Source: Klebsiella pneumoniae (lineage in GTDB: Bacteria > Myxococcota_A > UBA796 > SXON01). From it: a stretch of DNA of 64,000 bases. This document shows positions 8,699 to 17,507 of this stretch, piece after piece (the stretch's first letter is position 1; the number at the start of each line of letters is the position of its first letter). The notes under the pieces are model-generated. The model saw nothing but the letters and a program-made list of their open reading frames with translations, ran no database searches and was not told the origin of the DNA. A program made the translations under genes and the position numbers. The stretch lies in the NCBI GenBank assembly GCA_945861635.1, contig CAMAWH010000009.1, forward strand, positions 62,001 through 126,000, read 5' to 3'.

Positions 8699-9332
8699 CG
8701 GACCTCCGGGTGTGGACGATCTCGTTCATTTCATCGACGAGCAACGCCAGATCGCGGGCGACGCCGGCGATCACGTTCTGTAATATATTGAAGAGGACCA
8801 CGGCCTCGATGGCAACGAACAGCCCTGCGGCCGTCGCGATGAGCGCCTCGGAGATTCCCGCGCTCACGACCGAAAAGCCGCCTTGCCCGGAGGTACCCAT
8901 CGCTTTGAAGCTGGCCATGACGCCGACGACCGTCCCGAGTAGTCCCACAAACGGCATCAGCGCCCCCGCTGTGCCGAGTATCCACACTCCCGACCTCAAC
9001 CCCCCGATGGCGCGTTTCTGTTCCCGCGCCATGGACATGGACGCTTCACCCTTTACCCGACCCAGCGCGCGATCGAGCGCGCCGGAAAAAACGTCCCGCC
9101 AAGGCGACGACACTGCGTCACACCGGCGGCGCGCTTCCTCAAAGTTGCCGGTTCGCGCTGCTTCCAGGACGCGATCGTCGAGTTTTCGGAGGGCCCATCG
9201 AGCACGGAGGATGGCGACCGACCGCTCCAACGCCAGGGCGACGACCACCACGGAGCAAAGCAGCATGAACGCCAGAGTAGGGCCGGCCACGTCCAGGTAT
9301 TCCTTGATCGCGGCGAGGGTCGCATTGTCCAT
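8676..9332 (-). CDS. exbB: MotA/TolQ/ExbB proton channel family protein
   Basis: The start is set at ATG 9332 (MDNATLAAIKEYL), giving 218 residues, normal for ExbB. A longer upstream frame is low-complexity shadow of the divergent hrpB. Three membrane segments are visible: one near residue 20 (TLAFMLLCSVVVVALAL) and two in the second half (ILGTAGALMPFVGLLGTVVG and GISEALIATAAGLFVAIEAV), the last pair with the small-residue packing typical of TolQ/ExbB. It should form the pentameric proton channel with ExbD. It is divergent from hrpB over 91 bases, where its promoter should lie. Confidence 0.93.
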   Translation of the reverse strand: MDNATLAAIKEYLDVAGPTLAFMLLCSVVVVALALERSVAILRARWALRKLDDRVLEAARTGNFEEARRRCDAVSSPWRDVFSGALDRALGRVKGEASMSMAREQKRAIGGLRSGVWILGTAGALMPFVGLLGTVVGVMASFKAMGTSGQGGFSVVSAGISEALIATAAGLFVAIEAVVLFNILQNVIAGVARDLALLVDEMNEIVHTRRSDAGSSAG

Positions 9333-9423
9333 CGCCGCGGACTTAGCCGGTGGCGCCGATCTGCGCCCGCTTGGCGGTTGTGTGAGGCGGCGGACGGCAC
9401 CCCGCATGGGATAGCCCGCGGAC

Positions 9424-11724
9424 GTGATTCCGCTCCCTGTCGATTCGATCCTGCCTGAGCTGCTCGCGGCGCTTGCCGAGCGAGGAGCGGCGGTTGTCGA
9501 AGCGCCCCCCGGATCTGGGAAAACGACGCGCGTGCCGCCGGCGCTGGCGTCGATGGTCGGAGGCCAGGTGTGGGTGCTCGAACCGCGGCGCATCGCGGCC
9601 AGGGCGGCGGCGCACCGCGTCGCAAGTGAACGCGGAGAACGAGTCGGAGAAAGCATTGGCTACGCAATGCGCTTTGACCGAAAATACGGGCCGAATACCC
9701 GCGTGCTTTACGTGACGGAGGCACTGCTTACGCGGCGGCTCGACGACTTCGATGGCATCGACGCCATCGTGTTGGACGAGTTCCACGAGCGATCCATCCA
9801 TTCCGACGTTGCGTTGGCGTGGGCGCGAATGCTGCGCCAAAAGCGTCCGGAGCTGAAACTGGTGGTGATGAGCGCAACGCTCGATGGCGAGCGGATCGCC
9901 GGTTGGCTCAGGTGCCCCCGGATTCGGTCCACGGGCGTGCTTTTTCCTGTGGAGGTCACCTATGTTGAGCGTCGCGACGAACGGGCGTTGGAGGAGCGCG
10001 TGAACGCAGCCGTCCGGGCCACGGCGGGCGACACGCTGGTTTTCCTTCCGGGCCGGGGCGAAATTGAGCGGTGCAGCGCGAAGCTCGGCGATTTCGACGT
10101 CCACTGGCTTCACGGCGAGCTTGACGGTGACCTTCAGGACCGCGCGCTCCGCGGAGGCGGGCGTATGCGGCGAATCGTGCTTGCGACCAATGTTGCGGAA
10201 ACATCGCTCACGGTGGAAGGCATCGAAACGGTGATCGATGTCGGTTTGGCTCGCATCCCCGGGCATGACCCCTGGTCAGGGTTGAGCACGCTGGAACTCC
10301 ACCCGATCGCGCGGGCCAATGCAGCACAGCGCGCGGGTCGCGCGGGCCGCCTCGCGCCTGGCCGATGCCTTCGGCTCTACACGCGCGCAGATCACGACGC
10401 ACGTCCGGCCGCGCTCGTTCCGGAAATTCATCGCAGCGATCTGACGGCGTTGGTCCTCGCGCTTGGCGGGGTCGAACTGGAGTGGATGGACCCGCCGCCC
10501 CCTGGCGCGTGGGCAGCCGCGGTGGCGCTCAACCGGCGTTTGGGAGCGCTCGATGATTCTGGCCTCACGCCAATTGGCGAGCGGATGCGGGGTATTCCCG
10601 TCGCGCCGCGTCTGGCGAGGGTGCTGGTAGAGGCCGCCGTATGGGGAGCGGCGCGTGCCGCGGCGCGAATGGTCACGCTGATTGGCGGTCGTCGCGGGGA
10701 AATCGACCCCGTCGCGGAGGCGCTTTCCGGCGCCGGCGACGGTCCGGATGCGCGACAGCTCGAACGCGCTGTCGCGGCCCAGGTTCCGTTCCGCGATGTC
10801 GGCGCCGTCGCGCGTCGCGACGCTAGCGTGGCGGACGTGCTCACTCGCGCCCTGCTCGCCGGTTTTCCGGATCGAGTCGGCTTCAGGGATGGCGGACGAA
10901 TTCGCCTGGCGGAAGGCGGTAGTGCGCTCGTCGAACCCGGCCGGGACGGTTTCGTGCTCGTGCCGGACGCAGAACGCATCGGCGGCAAGGTGAGCGCGCG
11001 CGCGGTCACGACGGTGCCTGTGGACTGGCTGGTGGAGCGCGCCGACGTCGTGAGTGAGATGCGCTGGACGGGCGAGCGAGTGGAGGTCGTCGAGGAACTC
11101 CGCGTCGGTGCGCTTGTGCTGGAGTCCTCGTCTGGGCCCGGCGATCCTGTCCTGGTTGCCGATCTTCTTGCCGCCAGCGCGGAAATTCGCCACTTTTCAG
11201 ATGCCGAGCGAGCGGTCGAATGGCTTGCGCGCTCGGCGTATTTGCGCCGGGCCGGCGTGGATCTTCCCGACGTCCGGGCGGAAACGCTCGTGCGGGCTGG
11301 CTGTGGCGGCTCTCGATCGCTCAAGGACCTCGCCTCCGTCTCCCTTCTCGCCGCGGCGCGCGACGTGTTGAGCGTGGACATGGCGCTTGTCGACCGCCTC
11401 GCGCCAGAGTGGGTTGCGCTGCCGGGACGACCGCGGGCGCCGGTAAGCTACGATGCGGATCAGCCGTATGTGTCGGCGCGAATGCAGGAATTCTTCGGGC
11501 TCGCGCAGGGTCCGTCGATTGCGGGTGGTCCGTTGGTGCTGCACCTGCTCGCGCCGAACCAACGGCCCGTCCAGGTCACGCGCGATCTCGCCGGATTCTG
11601 GCTTCGGCATTGGCCGGGCATTCGAAGCGAACTTCAGCGGCGCTACCCGAGGCACTATTGGCCGGATGATCCTCTCCATGCTGAGCCGCCGCCTCCCCGT
11701 CCGCCGCGCCCCCGTCGTCGATGA
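9424..11724 (+). CDS. hrpB: ATP-dependent helicase HrpB
   Basis: The GTG start at 9424 gives MIPLPVDSILPEL, matching the usual HrpB N-terminus. DExH helicase motifs follow in order: PPGSGKTT (I), VLDEFHERS (II, with Phe in the DEAH position as in other HrpB), VVMSATLD (III), TNVAETSLT (V) and AQRAGRAGR (VI). The long C-terminal HrpB domain ends in a Pro/Arg-rich tail. At 766 residues it is slightly shorter than E. coli HrpB (about 810). HrpB is a DEAH-box RNA helicase-like protein of poorly known role. It stands alone, 102 bases before the TPR genes. Confidence 0.93.
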   Translation: MIPLPVDSILPELLAALAERGAAVVEAPPGSGKTTRVPPALASMVGGQVWVLEPRRIAARAAAHRVASERGERVGESIGYAMRFDRKYGPNTRVLYVTEALLTRRLDDFDGIDAIVLDEFHERSIHSDVALAWARMLRQKRPELKLVVMSATLDGERIAGWLRCPRIRSTGVLFPVEVTYVERRDERALEERVNAAVRATAGDTLVFLPGRGEIERCSAKLGDFDVHWLHGELDGDLQDRALRGGGRMRRIVLATNVAETSLTVEGIETVIDVGLARIPGHDPWSGLSTLELHPIARANAAQRAGRAGRLAPGRCLRLYTRADHDARPAALVPEIHRSDLTALVLALGGVELEWMDPPPPGAWAAAVALNRRLGALDDSGLTPIGERMRGIPVAPRLARVLVEAAVWGAARAAARMVTLIGGRRGEIDPVAEALSGAGDGPDARQLERAVAAQVPFRDVGAVARRDASVADVLTRALLAGFPDRVGFRDGGRIRLAEGGSALVEPGRDGFVLVPDAERIGGKVSARAVTTVPVDWLVERADVVSEMRWTGERVEVVEELRVGALVLESSSGPGDPVLVADLLAASAEIRHFSDAERAVEWLARSAYLRRAGVDLPDVRAETLVRAGCGGSRSLKDLASVSLLAAARDVLSVDMALVDRLAPEWVALPGRPRAPVSYDADQPYVSARMQEFFGLAQGPSIAGGPLVLHLLAPNQRPVQVTRDLAGFWLRHWPGIRSELQRRYPRHYWPDDPLHAEPPPPRPPRPRRR

Positions 11725-11826
11725 CCTGCGGCCGCGCGCTGATTCACCGCGAGTTTGCGACGCAGGTTGCCGCCCGCCGGCTACACTTTGCGTGAACCCG
11801 GGGCCGCCGGTGATGTCGAGTAGAGC

Positions 11827-12654
11827 ATGACGCCGGAAGCGCGCAAGGTGGAGGCGCTGTTGGCGATGGGCCGGGCGGATGACGCTGTGGCGCTCGCCGC
11901 GTCCCTTCCGGAGCGTGACAGCCCGACGCCGGAGTTTCTCCGGCTGCGAGGCCGGGCGCTCCGTGCCGCTGGGAGAGTCTTCGACGCGGAGGCCAGCTTT
12001 CGTGCGGCGCTGCAACTCGCGCCGGGAGAGCCGGGTCTCCTGGCCGACCTGGCCACCACCTTGCTCGGCCAGCGTCGTCACCGGGAGGCGCTCGGGTTCG
12101 CCCGAGAAGCGGTGGCACTGCGCCCGGAGGTGGCGGCTTACCATGCCCTGACCGGGGTGCTTGCGGAGGGACTGCATCTGGACGAGGAGGCCGAGCGCGA
12201 GCTCGGGGCGGCGCGAATGCTCGCGCCATCGGACGCGGAAGCGCACACGGTGTACGGGTTCCATGCGCTGCGCTGTGGGCGGGTCGCGGATGCGGAGGCT
12301 GCCTTCACGGATGCCGTGCGCGCGGCTCCGTATGGCGCGGAGGCGCTTCGCGGTCTGGCACGTGCGCGCCTCGCTCGCGACGATCTTCCCGCCGCTCGCT
12401 CGGCTTGGCTCGACGCGCTCGGCGCCGACCCGAAACTACGGGATCCAACCTTGGCGCGCACGATTGTGCTCGGGCATCCTGCATTGGCGCCCGTCCGCGC
12501 CGCAATGCGGGTGCCGGTCTGGGTCAGCGCAGCCCTCGCGGCGGTCGGGATCGGCGTCGTTTCGCAACTGCCTTCGGCTGCGTTGGTGCTACTGGCGCTT
12601 TCCGCTGCGGGTCCAGCCGCCCGAATCTGGGGAAAGAGCGCATGGACGCTGTGA
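11827..12654 (+). CDS. TPR protein with C-terminal membrane segment
   Basis: The 275-residue product is an array of about five to six tetratricopeptide repeats (A-x3-L-x2-A/P pattern, e.g. DAEASFRAALQLAPGEP) from residue 1 to about 215. The C-terminus has one or two hydrophobic stretches (VPVWVSAALAAVGIGVV and LPSAALVLLALSAAG), so it is probably tail-anchored with TPRs in the cytosol. The stop overlaps the start region of the TPR-AAA+ gene, so the pair is likely a functional unit with this member as a membrane adaptor. No catalytic motif. Confidence 0.8.
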   Translation: MTPEARKVEALLAMGRADDAVALAASLPERDSPTPEFLRLRGRALRAAGRVFDAEASFRAALQLAPGEPGLLADLATTLLGQRRHREALGFAREAVALRPEVAAYHALTGVLAEGLHLDEEAERELGAARMLAPSDAEAHTVYGFHALRCGRVADAEAAFTDAVRAAPYGAEALRGLARARLARDDLPAARSAWLDALGADPKLRDPTLARTIVLGHPALAPVRAAMRVPVWVSAALAAVGIGVVSQLPSAALVLLALSAAGPAARIWGKSAWTL

Positions 12655-13982
12655 TGTCGCTGCGTGAGGCGCTCGCCCTCTCGCCTGAAAACGTGCCGCT
12701 ACGTGTTTTGCTCGCCCGCACGCTCCTCGACGCGAACCGGCCGGTTGACGCGCTCCTCGAATACCGCGGGGTGCTCCAGCGCGCCCCGGATCGTGAGGAT
12801 GCGCGCCTCGGAGGCGGGGAGGCGGCGATTGCCGCGCACGACGACGCGGCGGCCGTGGACCTGTGGTTCCCGGTTCGTGACCAACTCGATCCGGAGGACC
12901 TCCGCGAGTTGGCCCGGGCCGCGCTGCGCGCTGGCCGTCGGGACGAAGCCCGGCTGGCCTACGACCAGGTCATGCGGGTCGAACCGTCCTTGCGCGATCT
13001 CGATCTGGACCGAGCGCTGCGCACTGCCACGGAGGTGCCCTCCGCCGCACCGACGGGGGCGGTGCCCGGCGTTGCCGAACGCCACCGGGCGCCGGCGTCG
13101 CCGGAAGCCGTCGTAAGGGCGCGTCCGACGATTGCCTTCGCTGACGTAGGCGGTCTCGATGTCCTGAAGGAGCGCCTCCGGATGGATATCGTCTATCCGC
13201 TGCAGCGTCCCGACCTGTTCAAGGCGTACGGCAAGAAGGTCGGCGGCGGCGTCCTGCTGTACGGCCCGCCGGGTTGTGGCAAGACGCACCTCGCGCGGGC
13301 AGCGGCGGGAGAGTGCGGTGCCAGCTTTATAGCGGTTGAAATACAGCAAGTGCTGGACATGTGGCTCGGCGAGAGTGAGAAACGCCTGCATCAATTGTTC
13401 GAGCGTGCTCGCGCGGAAGCACCAACCATCCTGTTCTTTGACGAAGTGGAAGCCATCGGCGCCGCGCGGCACCAGATTCGGCACGGCCCGGGCCGGCGAA
13501 TGGTGAATCAATTGTTGGCTGAGATGGATGGTGTGGGTGCCGCAAACGAGCAGGTACTTGTGCTCGGCGCGACGAATGCACCGTGGGATGTCGATCCCGC
13601 GTTGCGACGCCCGGGCCGGTTTGATCGCGTCGTATTTGTGCCGCCGCCGGACACGATCGGTCGAGAGGCCGTTCTGCGCCTGGCGTTTCGGGATCGACCG
13701 GTCGAAGGCGTAGATTTCGGGAGCATTGCGCGGCGGACGGTGCGATTCAGCGGCGCCGACCTTACCCACCTGGCGGAGGTGGCCGCCGAGCGCGCGCTGA
13801 CCGAGGCGCTGAAGACCGGACACCTCCGCCCGATCACGCAATCCGACGTTCTCGCCTCGTTGGATCGCGTCAAACCGACGACTACGGAGTGGCTGGATAC
13901 TGCCCGCCGGTACGTCAGTTACGCGAACCAGGCTGGGCTCTACGATGACGTAGCTGCCTATCTGAAGTCGGTGGAGGGGTAA
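12642..13982 (+). CDS. TPR-AAA+ ATPase fusion (Cdc48/Vps4-like AAA domain)
   Basis: ATG 12642 is preceded by GGGGAAAGAG close upstream; ATG 12654 (TGATG with the previous stop) is an alternative. The N-terminal 130 residues are TPR-like helices. From about residue 165 a classical AAA domain follows: FADVGGLDVLKERL, Walker A GPPGCGKTH, Walker B ILFFDEVEAIG, sensor 1/second region LGATNAPWDVDPALRRPGRF with the Arg-finger RRPGRFDR, then the helical lid. The C-terminus (ARRYVSYANQAGLYDDVAAY) resembles the helix of Vps4/FtsH-like AAA proteins. Only one AAA domain and no protease domain are present. It probably forms a hexameric unfoldase or remodeller directed by the TPRs. Confidence 0.85.
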   Translation: MDAVMSLREALALSPENVPLRVLLARTLLDANRPVDALLEYRGVLQRAPDREDARLGGGEAAIAAHDDAAAVDLWFPVRDQLDPEDLRELARAALRAGRRDEARLAYDQVMRVEPSLRDLDLDRALRTATEVPSAAPTGAVPGVAERHRAPASPEAVVRARPTIAFADVGGLDVLKERLRMDIVYPLQRPDLFKAYGKKVGGGVLLYGPPGCGKTHLARAAAGECGASFIAVEIQQVLDMWLGESEKRLHQLFERARAEAPTILFFDEVEAIGAARHQIRHGPGRRMVNQLLAEMDGVGAANEQVLVLGATNAPWDVDPALRRPGRFDRVVFVPPPDTIGREAVLRLAFRDRPVEGVDFGSIARRTVRFSGADLTHLAEVAAERALTEALKTGHLRPITQSDVLASLDRVKPTTTEWLDTARRYVSYANQAGLYDDVAAYLKSVEG

Positions 13983-14019
13983 ACGGCGGCATGTGCCCCC
14001 GCCAAGTGCGCCTCCTGCC

Positions 14020-14973
14020 CTACCAAACCGCCACCCGATCGCCCACGACGGCCCCGACCACGTTCCGCACACTCCCCCACGACCACTCCCCCGTCAAGAC
14101 GCCAGGTGCTACTTCCTCCAACACGGCTTTTACGGCGACCGCCAGGATGTCGCTATTGCCGCTGTGCACCTTCACCGCAAGCCCCCAGGAGCGCGTGGGC
14201 ATCGCGATGCAAAATAGCCCTTCCGCGCCGATCTTGACGGCAACGGGTTCGCTCGCCTGCTCGACGACGGCGCGGTCCAGCCGCCCGTCTCCGCTCATCC
14301 AGAAGGGCGCACGTTGCATCGCCCATCCGATGCGCCCGGCGACGCTCGTCGGCTGTTGCATTTCACACGCAAGCCGCGCAAAAGCGCGCGCCTGGGAGGA
14401 AAGCGGCGCATGGAACGTCGGTACACCGCAGCCGTCCGTGGCCACGGCCGGCACCACGCCGCCCCACTCCGTGAGTCGCGTCAGGTTCCGCTGCTGCAAC
14501 GGATGCGCAAGCGGACGATAATCCTGCTCCCACCCCCGCGCGACCGAGGCGGCGAGCATGAACGTGTGCTTCCCGGAGCAGTTGTTGTGCACGGCCGTAA
14601 TCGTGGGCAATGCATGGGCGCTCGGTTCGTGCATGGGCCAATGCGATCCACACCGAAGTTGACCTTCCGCGAGGCCGAAGCGATCCAGCAATGCTCGGAC
14701 GCGCTCCACGTGCGCGGGTTGCCCGGAGTGCGAAGCGGCGCCGATCGCCAGATCTTCATCCGCGAAGCTGGCGACATCGGCATCCAACGCTTCGAGCGAC
14801 GTCGTGAGCTGCATGGCCTTGCACGCGCTCCGCCAGCAGCTCGCCACGTCCTCGCCCACGTGCCAACGCACGTGTGCCCCTTCGCAGAGCACGGCGGAAA
14901 CGGGGTGAATCGTCTCCAGAAGGCCGCCGCGGCGCCCCTCGATTCGCAACCCTGCCCGTCCGGTGGCCGTCAT
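14020..14973 (-). CDS. L-asparaginase II family protein (Rhizobium-type)
   Basis: The 317-residue protein matches the asparaginase II family (PF06089), unrelated to the E. coli enzymes and beta-lactamase-like in its active site. The S-x-x-K element is present in the expected place (CWRSACKAMQ), along with ASHSGQPAHV, HNNCSGKH and TDGCGVPTF. It would hydrolyse asparagine to aspartate and ammonia in the cytosol; no signal peptide is seen. Its start is only 6 bases from the start of the divergent EpmC-like gene, so both promoters must lie inside coding sequence or one start is misplaced. Confidence 0.9.
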   Translation of the reverse strand: MTATGRAGLRIEGRRGGLLETIHPVSAVLCEGAHVRWHVGEDVASCWRSACKAMQLTTSLEALDADVASFADEDLAIGAASHSGQPAHVERVRALLDRFGLAEGQLRCGSHWPMHEPSAHALPTITAVHNNCSGKHTFMLAASVARGWEQDYRPLAHPLQQRNLTRLTEWGGVVPAVATDGCGVPTFHAPLSSQARAFARLACEMQQPTSVAGRIGWAMQRAPFWMSGDGRLDRAVVEQASEPVAVKIGAEGLFCIAMPTRSWGLAVKVHSGNSDILAVAVKAVLEEVAPGVLTGEWSWGSVRNVVGAVVGDRVAVW

Positions 14974-14979
14974 CGCGGC

Positions 14980-15621
14980 ATGTTAGGCCGACGCGTGTTC
15001 GACGTCTATGTGCGCCCGATTCGAGCCCGCTATCAGGACCCTGTGGACGTCGTTTGGTACGCCACGGCCGTGCGCCTCGGCCTGCGAATTCGTCGCAACC
15101 CTGCCATCTTCTCGATGACCGACGGTACCGGGCTCCTCGAATTGGGCCCACGGGAGTCGCTGGACCCGGACGATTCGGCCGCGCAGATGATTCTCCACGA
15201 ACTCTGCCACTGGATCACCAATGGGCACGACACCCGCTACGAGCGGGATTGGGGCTTCGCGCTCGATGCCGAGCTTGACTGGCGCGAACATTCTTGCCTT
15301 CGGTTGCAGGCGGCGCTCGCCGACGCCCACGGACTGCGCTCGATTCTGGCGCCGACGTCGCAGTTTCGGGCCTATTTCGATGCCATACCGGCGGATCCGT
15401 TTGGGTCCGTTGTCGGGTGGCCGATGGAGGAGGCCGTGGTTTCGCTGGCTCGCGTCGCGTATCAGCGCGCGCTCGGTGAGCCGTGGGTGGCCCCCCTGGG
15501 GGCTGCGTTCTCCGCAACGGCCGCGATTGTCGGCACACTGGCCCCGTTTCTGTCGGACTACGCAACCGACATCGACGGGGACACGCTCCCGAGCTTGTGG
15601 TCGTGCCGGTCTACCGACTGA
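14980..15621 (+). CDS. EpmC (EF-P hydroxylase)-like HExxH protein
   Basis: ATG 14980 is chosen; GTG 14995 is possible. The 213-residue product holds ILHELCHWITNG, a metal-binding HExxH followed by Trp, then RYERDWGF, and a helical segment rich in acidic residues and Gln. This order resembles E. coli EpmC/YfcM, which hydroxylates the beta-lysyl residue of translation factor EF-P and has HEISHW followed by a DFGYWY segment. The comparison is from memory and the similarity is limited to this core. No epmA, epmB or efp is in the window. The gene overlaps aat by 19 bases. A plain zincin-like metalloprotein is the alternative. Confidence 0.55.
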   Translation: MLGRRVFDVYVRPIRARYQDPVDVVWYATAVRLGLRIRRNPAIFSMTDGTGLLELGPRESLDPDDSAAQMILHELCHWITNGHDTRYERDWGFALDAELDWREHSCLRLQAALADAHGLRSILAPTSQFRAYFDAIPADPFGSVVGWPMEEAVVSLARVAYQRALGEPWVAPLGAAFSATAAIVGTLAPFLSDYATDIDGDTLPSLWSCRSTD

Positions 15622-16325
15622 TCGACGCTCCGATTTTCCCGGACCCCGCGTTGGCGGAGTCGGGATTGATTGCGGTCGGCGGCGACCTTCGGCGCGTGCG
15701 TTTGCTCGCGGCCTACCGAGCGGGCATCTTCCCTTGGTACAGCGAGGGCGAGCCGATCTGGTGGCACTCGCCCGACCCCCGATTCGTGCTTGTACCGCAG
15801 CATCTGCACGTTTCGCGTTCCCTGGAGAAGATCATTCGGCGCGGTGACTATGAGGTTCGCTTCGACACGGCCTTTGCCGAGGTCATCGCGCGGTGTGCTC
15901 GAAAACGGCGGCCGGGACAGCGTGGGACGTGGATCACGCGCGATATGCAGGCGGCATACACGGACTTGCATCACGCCGGCGTCGCGCATTCCGCGGAGGC
16001 GTGGTTGGGCGGCGCGCTGGTCGGCGGCCTGTACGGAATCTCCCTTGGCGACATGTATTTTGGCGAGAGCATGTTCGCCGATGCTCCCGACGCCAGCAAG
16101 GTGGCTTTCGTCACGCTTGCTCGATGGATGACGGTGCAGGGGATTGCGCTCTTTGACTCGCAGGTCCACACCGAACATCTTGAACGCTTTGGTGCGGAGA
16201 GTTGGCCCCGCCCGCGCTACCTTGCGCAGCTATCCGCCCTGGTGAACCGACCGACGCGCGTCGGTGCGTGGTCGCCTTCCTCCGCGTTGTTTCCCACCTT
16301 CGAACTTCCGAGTACCCCGCCATGA
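15603..16325 (+). CDS. aat: Leucyl/phenylalanyl-tRNA--protein transferase
   Basis: GTG 15603 gives MPVYRLIDAPIFPDP, the usual Aat start; GTG 15597 is an alternative. Length 240 residues, typical. Conserved Aat features are present: GLIAVGGDL, YRAGIFPWY, WWHSPDPR, GTWITRDM, AHSAEAWLGGALVGGLYG, and FGESMF. It adds Leu or Phe to N-terminal Arg/Lys, creating primary degrons for the ClpS-ClpAP N-end rule pathway. It overlaps the EpmC-like gene upstream and the iminopeptidase downstream (ATGA), so the three are probably co-translated. Confidence 0.96.
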   Translation: MPVYRLIDAPIFPDPALAESGLIAVGGDLRRVRLLAAYRAGIFPWYSEGEPIWWHSPDPRFVLVPQHLHVSRSLEKIIRRGDYEVRFDTAFAEVIARCARKRRPGQRGTWITRDMQAAYTDLHHAGVAHSAEAWLGGALVGGLYGISLGDMYFGESMFADAPDASKVAFVTLARWMTVQGIALFDSQVHTEHLERFGAESWPRPRYLAQLSALVNRPTRVGAWSPSSALFPTFELPSTPP

Positions 16326-17275
16326 GCCTCCATCCCGACATTGAGCCGTACCGAGTCGGCATGCTCGTTGTTAGTCAGATTCACACGCTCTATTGGGAGG
16401 AATCTGGAAATCCAAACGGCATTCCCGCTGTTTTCGTGCATGGAGGGCCCGGTGGCGGAACGGAGGCGGCACATCGCCGATTCTTCGATCCGGAGCACTA
16501 CCGGATCATCCTGTATGACCAGCGCGGTTGCGGGAAATCGATGCCGTACGCCGAGCTTCGCGAAAACACGACCCCAGACCTCGTGGACGACCTCGAGCGT
16601 ATCCGCGCCATGCTCGGCGTGGATCGCTGGCTGGTTTTCGGGGGAAGCTGGGGTTCTACGCTGGCCGTTGCCTACGCCGAACAGCATCCGGCGCGCTGTC
16701 TGGCGCTGGTCCTGCGGGGCATCTTCCTGTTGCGCGAAAAAGAAATTGACTGGTTCTATCAGGGCGGTTGCTCCTGGCTCTTTCCGGACTACTGGCAGGA
16801 CTACCTGGCGCCCATCCCTCCGGACGAGAGGCACGACATGGTCGGCGCCTACTATCGGCGTCTGACCTCAGAAGATGACGCGGTGCGCCTTGCCGCGGCA
16901 AAGGCGTGGAGCATTTGGGAGGCGCGGACAAGCAAGCTGGTCAATGTCGAGGAGTTGGCGCGGAAGTACGGGGAGGATTCCTTTGCCGAGGCTTTCGCCC
17001 GTATTGAATGCCACTATTTCATCCATCGGGGCTTCTTTCCGCGCAAGGACCAGCTGCTCGTGGACGCGCATCGCCTTCACGGCATTCCCGGTGCGATCAT
17101 TCAGGGCCGGTACGACGTGGTCTGTCCGATGGCATCTGCATGGGATTTGCACCAGGCGTGGCCGGAGTCGGAGCTGCGCATCATTCCGGACGCGGGCCAC
17201 AGCGCATTCGAGCCCGGCATCCTGGCGGCGCTCGTCGAGGTGACGGATGCGTTCGCGCACGCACTAAAGGCGTGA
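16322..17275 (+). CDS. pip: Proline iminopeptidase
   Basis: Alpha/beta-hydrolase of the S33 family, 317 residues as usual. The oxyanion motif HGGPGGG, the DQRGCGKS loop, the nucleophile elbow GGSWGS and a late Asp (GRYDVVCP) and His (DAGHSA) form the expected catalytic set. It removes N-terminal proline from peptides in the cytosol. The start overlaps the aat stop by 4 bases (ATGA), linking peptide end-processing with the N-end rule transferase. Confidence 0.95.
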   Translation: MSLHPDIEPYRVGMLVVSQIHTLYWEESGNPNGIPAVFVHGGPGGGTEAAHRRFFDPEHYRIILYDQRGCGKSMPYAELRENTTPDLVDDLERIRAMLGVDRWLVFGGSWGSTLAVAYAEQHPARCLALVLRGIFLLREKEIDWFYQGGCSWLFPDYWQDYLAPIPPDERHDMVGAYYRRLTSEDDAVRLAAAKAWSIWEARTSKLVNVEELARKYGEDSFAEAFARIECHYFIHRGFFPRKDQLLVDAHRLHGIPGAIIQGRYDVVCPMASAWDLHQAWPESELRIIPDAGHSAFEPGILAALVEVTDAFAHALKA

Positions 17276-17316
17276 CGAGACGCGCCGAAACGGGTAGCCT
17301 GATGCGTGGAGGCCGT

Positions 17317-17478
17317 ATGTGGAAGCGCGTTGGGGAGGAGTCCGGCGCCACCGCGATCGAGTACGGCATCATGTGCGTACTCCTGGGTACGGGACTGATC
17401 GTGGGGATCACCTTGCTTGGGGATGCGCTTGACGCCCTGTTTGTCGATACTGCGGCGGAAGTCGATGCGGCACTCTGA
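17317..17478 (+). CDS. Flp/Fap-type pilin (orphan)
   Basis: Start at ATG 17317, with GGAG 5 bases upstream; ATG 17302 is less well placed. The 53-residue protein has the class IVb prepilin motif: a short charged leader, then G/ATAIEYG with Glu and Tyr at positions 5 and 6 after the predicted cleavage, followed by one hydrophobic helix (IMCVLLGTGLIVGITLLG). Flp pilins are assembled by Tad systems. No tad genes lie nearby, so the secretion machinery must be elsewhere. It sits 41 bases behind pip. Confidence 0.85.
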   Translation: MWKRVGEESGATAIEYGIMCVLLGTGLIVGITLLGDALDALFVDTAAEVDAAL

Positions 17479-17481
17479 TGG

Positions 17482-17502
17482 CGCGTTCGAGATTCTCGCG
17501 CG
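17482..17502. terminator. Hairpin between converging genes
   Basis: CGCG-TT-CGAG-ATT-CTCG-CGCG folds into an 8-bp stem with a 2-base bulge and a 3-base loop, placed in the 29-base gap between the pilin gene and the GH31 gene. There is no T-tract, so termination is only suggested. Confidence 0.3.
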
Positions 17503-17507
17503 AATCG

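Noticed and set aside
12405..12641. N-terminal extension of the TPR-AAA+ gene
   Set aside because: Arg-rich sequence overlapping the upstream TPR gene in another frame; a good ribosome site precedes ATG 12642.
12699..14072. 457-codon minus-strand frame across the AAA gene
   Set aside because: Shadow of the TPR-AAA+ gene; the plus strand shows Walker A, Walker B and Arg-finger motifs.
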